From assembly GCA_900073065.1 (NCBI GenBank), contig FJOG01000023.1, positions 500,179-564,178 of the forward strand: a stretch of 64,000 nt of DNA, in the 5' to 3' direction. The position numbers and the translations under genes were made by a program. The stretch is from Phialocephala subalpina. Lineage: Eukaryota > Ascomycota > Leotiomycetes > Helotiales > Mollisiaceae. Below the pieces are notes generated by a model. That model was given only the letters and a program-made list of their open reading frames with translations. It had not been told where the DNA came from and did no database searches. Positions 59,613-64,000 of the stretch are shown here, in pieces. Each line of letters begins with the position of its first letter. The stretch's first letter is position 1.

Positions 59613-61498
59613 ATGTCGTCGTCTTCAGATATCGAGAAGGCACAGATGGCTGGTAGCGTAGACACTGGCCAGACTTCCTCGACCAAGTTGGACTTTCAAA
59701 AAGAGAATGTGGACGAGGCCTTGGCTGTGTTCAATGAGGTCGGACGGGAAGGAGAAGTTCTAATTCATGTTGACGATAACAAGCTGCGTTGGAAGACAGA
59801 TCTTCGGGTCTTACCTCTTATGTGAGAGTCTTCCCTCTGTTTCTTGATGAAAAATGCTGATCGACGTCAGATGCATCATATACATGTTGCAATCCATCGA
59901 CAAGAGTACGTTGGGATATGCTGCGGTATTCAATCTCCGGGAGGACACACATCTCGTTGGAACACAATACTCGTGGCTTTCATCTCTATTCTACGTCGGG
60001 TACTTCTTCTGGGAATACCCCACGAACATGCTCTTGCAGCGACTACCAGTTGCGAAGTTCATGTCTGGAACTGTATGTTGGAGAATCTTCGCACTTTTAT
60101 ATCATCGCTGACGCCTCGCAGGTCATTTTTTGGGGCTGCATTTTGACGTGCCATGCAGCTTGTCATAACTTCGCAAGTCTGGCAGCAGTCCGGACATTCC
60201 TAGGAGTATATGAAGCTTCAATCAATCCTGGAACGATGGTCATCTTTGCAATGTGGTAGTGAGTGTTCTCCGAGTTCATTCTTCCTCATTCAGATTGTTT
60301 CGGGATGCGTGAGACATAGTTCGCTTCTCGAAACATACTTGCTCCTCATCATTTAGCCCTATTCCTCTTGCAATTTGCCTCAAAGAAGTAATACTAACTC
60401 CGAGATTTCCCGCAGCAAGCGCTCTGAACAGCCCCTGAGAATGGGTATCTGGATTGGACTTGGTGGCATCTCGTATGTCATTGCAGGTATAATGAGTTTT
60501 GGTATTGGACACATTCAGGATTCACTTCCTAGTTGGAGGATCATGTTTCTGATATGGGGAGCAATCACTGCCGCAGTAAGTGGAGGCTCTGAAAATCGCT
60601 GGAATAAATACTAACTCCAAGCTCTCAGTGGGGAGTCGTAATCCTCTTCTTCCTTCCGGACAATCCCCTCACTGCCTCATTCTTAACTGAAGACGAAAAA
60701 CGAGGAGTAATCAACCGAATCAAAGACAACGGCATCGGCATGGAAAACCGCCACTTCAAACGCTCCCAATTCATCGAAGCCCTCCGCGACCCCAAGACCT
60801 GGCTATTGTTCATCTTCGCCCTAACATCCAACAGCCCAAACGGCGGTCTCACCACCTTCCAAGGTCTGATCATCAAAGGCATGGACTTCACCACTCTTCG
60901 CACGACTCTCATTTAGATGCCTTCCGGAGCTATCTAGTTTGTCGCTTGTGTTGCTGCTACTACCGTTGCGACGAAATTTCGGAACATGAGGTTGCCGATG
61001 ATGCTGTTTTGCCCGTGCCCGTTCCTTGCGGGGATTATTGGGTTGTGGTTGATTGATGATTCGAATCCTTACAGTCGACTTGCTTGTCTCTGGATTTCTT
61101 TCTCGTGTACGGCGACTTGGACGCTGTCGATGGCAGTGGCTACAGCGAACACGGCAGGGCATACGAAAAAGATCACCACAAACGCATTCCTTCTTATGGG
61201 CTACTGCCCCTGAAACTTCATCGGGCCTTTCTTCTTTTTGACGAGCCAAGCTCCAACTTACAACCTTGGTGTTGGGATGATGTTATTCTGTGTTGCTGTC
61301 CAGGTTCTTTGTATTGTGTGGATCTGGGTTCTCTTCATCTACAGGAACAAGAAGAGAAGAGCTGGATGGGTTGGAAATGAGGCCAAAGCGCATGAAAACG
61401 GGTTCATGGATTTGACTGATTTGGAGAATGATCAGTTCAAATATGTTTACCAATTACCTCGAATGCATCAGAAATATGATAAATTTAACACAATATGA
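59613..61498 (+). pseudogene. MFS permease of the allantoate/anion:cation symporter type, inactivated
   Basis: Start MSSSSDIEKAQMAG; exons at 59613-59820, about 59870-60070, 60120-60257, 60417-60574 and from 60630 on. Typical Dal5-family segments: WKTDLRVLPL, CIIYMLQSIDKSTLGYAAVF, YSWLSSLFYVGYFFWEYPTN, RTFLGVYEASINPGTMVIFA, PLRMGIWIGLGGISYVIAG, and VVILFFLPDNPLTASFLTED. In the long last exon, three in-frame stops occur: TAG 60914-60916, TAG 60935-60937 and TGA 61211-61213. Protein similarity continues through all three (MPSGAI between the first two; NFIGPFFFLTSQAPTYNLGVG after the third). Both TAGs are one C-to-T change from CAG. It would have been a 12-helix plasma-membrane carrier for a small organic anion, amide or peptide. 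Confidence 0.85.
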
Positions 61499-61789
61499 GC
61501 GAGTGATAGCAGTTGGGTCAGCAAGATGGTGGTAGCGAGATGCGGCACGAAGTCCGTGGTTTACTGCAACTGTCGTTTGGGAGCGCTGCTGAGGTCGACG
61601 CGTCTACTTCTTCCACCGGATAAATTCCAGCTAGAAGTCCGTGTGATCAAGCATTCGTCCGTATAATCATACATCCTCAGCTTCTACTGCTGTTGCACTT
61701 GACTTTAGCAAGAGATCAGGCAGCACCTCGCTGCGTCTTTGAATAGTAGAATCCTCAACTCTGCGGGCTGCAGCACTCCCTGTCTCACA

Positions 61790-62110
61790 ATGAAGAATAT
61801 GGCAACTCCTGAAATTGGATTCCGTTTCCCCGTCAAGCGTCTCGAAAACCTTCGCCTGATCCTCGAGCCATTCGACTTATCAACCCATGGCACCAGAGAC
61901 AATCCGGAGCTCTTCGCATATCGGACTCATGGACCTTTTTCAAGAAAGTCGGATTTCGAAAAGTTCTACGAAACGATATTAGTAAGAACAATGCCTGTTT
62001 CGCCATCCTCGCAAAGTCAAAAGTATCAGATAAGAAAGAGGTCTTAGCTGGAGTAGTTGCATTGCAAAATGCCAGCCCAGCAAACGCTTTAGTAGAAATC
62101 GGCTTTATAA
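61790..62110 (+). pseudogene. Truncated GNAT acetyltransferase remnant
   Basis: From ATG 61790 the reading is MKNMATPEIGFRFPVKRLEN, continuing with NLRLILEPF and a FSRKSDFEKFYET helix, typical of the RimJ-like N-terminal half of GNAT proteins. Near 61980 the frame shifts by one base, after which NNACFAILAKSK and VLAGVVALQNASPANALVEI follow (beta strands before the acetyl-CoA loop). Similarity stops at about 62110, before the acetyl-CoA binding motif, and the next sequence is non-coding. Confidence 0.6.
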
Positions 62111-63286
62111 AGCCCTATCAACCCTCTATACATGGCCTTTCCAGTGGATTGCGCTCTCCAAAAAGGATTATCTTTCCAGGATACGAAAGACGTGGAGGCA
62201 TATTCTTGACAGTTGTCCCTCTTTTATAAGGGTTAGGTAAGGACAAATGGACCTTACTCACGTGACCTTTCTGGGGCGACGATTCAGCACCTATCAGAAG
62301 CAGAGTTTTACTCTGCGGGTGACCCCTACGAACCTGTAGCTCATCGAGAGCTTGATCTGCTTTGCAGATTGAATTGAGCAGTCTACGGACTGCAATAAGA
62401 TCCTAGAGCTGAGACTGATTCACGACTCGAGCGATATAGAGAGATTTTCCCTTATCGATAACTTCTTTTCTCGGACTTGCCACCGTGGCTTTTTCTTCTC
62501 TCTCTTTCAACTTACTACAATCTCATCTACGACTCGAAATACACTTCGACTCGGTCGACTACGCCGGCACATTGCTTTATCTGCCACATTATTCTACCTA
62601 CCTTTGCTTGAGCTGGGCCTTTATTACCTACACCTACGAGGATATATATACTCGGGTTGGCAGACACCACGAAAGAGGATTAAGAGCGGGGACACAAGTT
62701 TTAGAGGAGGCGAGGGGGCTGTCGCTATATAAAGGGGTGACTATATGCTGAGTCTACGAGAGGAGTATATGGAGAAAAGCAAAGAAGTGAAAGGGGGGGA
62801 AAGAAAGGAGGAAGAAGCCCGGGGGGGAGACTAAAGCTTTAGGTTGTTGATATTGCGCCTCTGTGCTTGCTTGCTAACTACTTTAGAGGAAAAGTTTAGA
62901 GTTCTATTGCCAATTCTGTCTAGAAAGCTTTAGACTCACATCGGGCTACTTGGGATTTGGCTCTAAAGGCTCTAGATACCTCTCTTTAGTAGGATACAAT
63001 CTCTGGTGGCCACCCCAACTGTCCGCGGGAGGTTCACAGTCAATAGGCCCTTTTGGTCAAGCCGCATTTGCAAGAAATGCTTTCTAAGGCTACGTTCGAC
63101 CGCAGAGTTTTTCTCTATGGAGTTTTTGACGTTTGCGTTGTCGATTGTATTTAAAAGTCCTGGCCTTAGCACGTCCCTATGCCCTTCGGGAGGCTTAGGA
63201 CAACAATATCCGCTGGACGTAAATAAATATCATCATCATCATCATCATCACGTGACCTTTCCAGCGTAAAGCATTTGGTTCTTTCC
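62111..63286. other. Gene-free, repeat-like zone
   Basis: No supported gene over 1.2 kb. Composition changes: purine-rich (GAGGAG, GGGGGG near 62780-62835), CTTTAG/TCTAGA motifs repeated near 62840-63000. The phrase ACGTGACCTTTC occurs at about 62261 and again at 63250. A CAT triplet run lies at 63231-63251. It looks like old transposon or subtelomere-type sequence, but I find no transposase or reverse transcriptase motif. Confidence 0.45.
63231..63251. repeat. CAT trinucleotide run
   Basis: Seven tandem CAT units directly before CACGTGACC, just outside the inverted-repeat element. Confidence 0.85.
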
Positions 63287-63963
63287 AGCGACCATTACGT
63301 GGACAGGGCATAGGCAGGCCTTGTCTGTATAACGCTGGCCTTGTCTCTCTAAGCCGGAAAATAAGAAGATCCGAGCTCCGTGAGTGGCTAGAATTTTACC
63401 TCGACTTATAGTAAGAGCTCCACAAATAGCTCGGCGGCTTCCCGACCCCTTATTTTGAGGATATACTTCAAGCAAAAAAAAGGATAAAAAGGGTTTACGC
63501 TTAAAGGGAGAATCGCGCGCGTAATAATGCTCTTCGAGATTTCATAAGCTAGTCGTACACTGACGGAGTAAGACTATGAAACCGTGAGACCATGAGACCG
63601 TGAGACCATGAGACCGTGAGACCGTGAGACCGTGAGACCGTGAGATCGTGAGATCGTGAGATCGGGAGATCGGGAGACCGTGAGACCATATTACTGTGAA
63701 TAGTAGAGTACTTGCGTGCGTGCGTGCGCTTATATGCTAGCGTTCAAATTGTGTACTCCGTACTTTTTGTTTTTTTCGGAGTATATCCTCAAAAATAAAA
63801 AGCCGAGTATTCCCCGAGTCGGCTTTATATTGAGCCGAGGGAAAATTCTGACTACTCACGGAGTCCGGAATTTCTTATTTTCCGGCTTAGAGAGACAGGG
63901 CCAGCGTTACACAGACAAGGCCTGCCTATGTAACGATTTGGCCCTGTCCACGTAACGGTTGCT
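63287..63963. mobile_element. Inverted-repeat (foldback/MITE-like) element, about 677 bp
   Basis: The left arm (from AGCGACCATTACGTGGACAG at 63287 to about 63396) reappears as its reverse complement in the right arm (about 63835-63963). Shared words are TTACGTGGACAGGG, ATAGGCAGGCCTTGTCTGT, TAACGCTGGCC, TGTCTCTCTAAGCCGGAAAA and CTCCGTGAGT. The right arm has about 14 extra bases after ACAGGGCC. The interior carries no open frame of note, but an 8-bp satellite. I cannot see a clear target-site duplication. Non-autonomous DNA transposon or palindromic repeat unit. Confidence 0.7.
63581..63684. repeat. 8-bp minisatellite ACCGTGAG, 13 units
   Basis: Thirteen consecutive 8-bp units of the consensus ACCGTGAG with variants ACCATGAG, ATCGTGAG and ATCGGGAG grouped in blocks, as expected from local slippage. 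Sits in the middle of the inverted-repeat element. Confidence 0.9.
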
Positions 63964-64000
63964 ATTCTTTCCTCAGCTTTAAGCAGAGCTAGTCTCTAGG

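Noticed and set aside
59613..61498. Treating the permease as functional with alternative splicing around the stops
   Set aside because: Conserved transmembrane sequence lies on both sides of each stop and no donor/acceptor pairs flank them at intron-like distance.
62485..63260. Retrotransposon or transposase fragments in the repeat zone
   Set aside because: The short frames here show no reverse transcriptase, integrase or transposase motif.
63581..63684. CRISPR-like array
   Set aside because: Units are 8 bp with no spacers; this is a minisatellite in a eukaryotic genome.

Overview
The window is nuclear DNA of a filamentous ascomycete (Pezizomycotina). Genes carry short 50-110 nt introns with GTAAGT/GTATGT donors and CTAAC-like branch points. 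Gene content includes fungal Zn2Cys6 and NDT80-type regulators, IML1, the complex I subunit NDUFS4, ATP synthase subunit f and Prp22. I cannot fix the class from sequence alone; a leotiomycete is a weak guess. All gene models and splice sites below were read by eye.

Layout. 0-2 kb: the 3' part of a GNAT acetyltransferase and a small gene with an early in-frame stop. 2.4-5.1 kb: a broken tyrosine-recombinase-fold (DUF3435/FluG-type) gene ending in C2H2-like fingers. 5.7-26.2 kb: a mostly housekeeping block with an NDT80-family factor, IML1, URB1, a low-complexity 4E-T-like protein, a decayed unrecognised locus, and a SAP/ADP-ribosyltransferase-like protein. 28-34 kb: a GMC oxidoreductase, a tRNA gene with a long anticodon-arm insert, and a class I/II aminotransferase. 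34.6-49.2 kb: an RGG-rich protein, ATP17, NDUFS4, two small hypotheticals, a Ser-rich GPI-type wall protein and Prp22. 49.5-61.5 kb: a catabolic-looking block with a carboxylesterase (broken), an M19 dipeptidase (broken), a Zn2Cys6 factor, a class III aminotransferase resembling 2,2-dialkylglycine decarboxylase, and an MFS permease (broken). 61.8-64 kb: a truncated GNAT remnant runs into a gene-free repeat zone with an 8-bp satellite inside a long inverted-repeat element.

Two head-to-head pairs share short promoters. IML1 (TORC1 inhibition) and URB1 (ribosome assembly) are about 265 bp apart. ATP synthase subunit f and complex I NDUFS4 are about 266 bp apart. Both pairings make functional sense.

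The most interesting region is 49.5-61.5 kb. It looks like a nutrient-use cluster (uptake, peptide and ester hydrolysis, amino-acid decarboxylation or transamination, plus a regulator) in which three of five genes carry nonsense codons, frameshifts or lost catalytic histidines. Many changes are of the CpA to TpA kind expected from repeat-induced point mutation or cytosine deamination. The regulator and the aminotransferase still read through.
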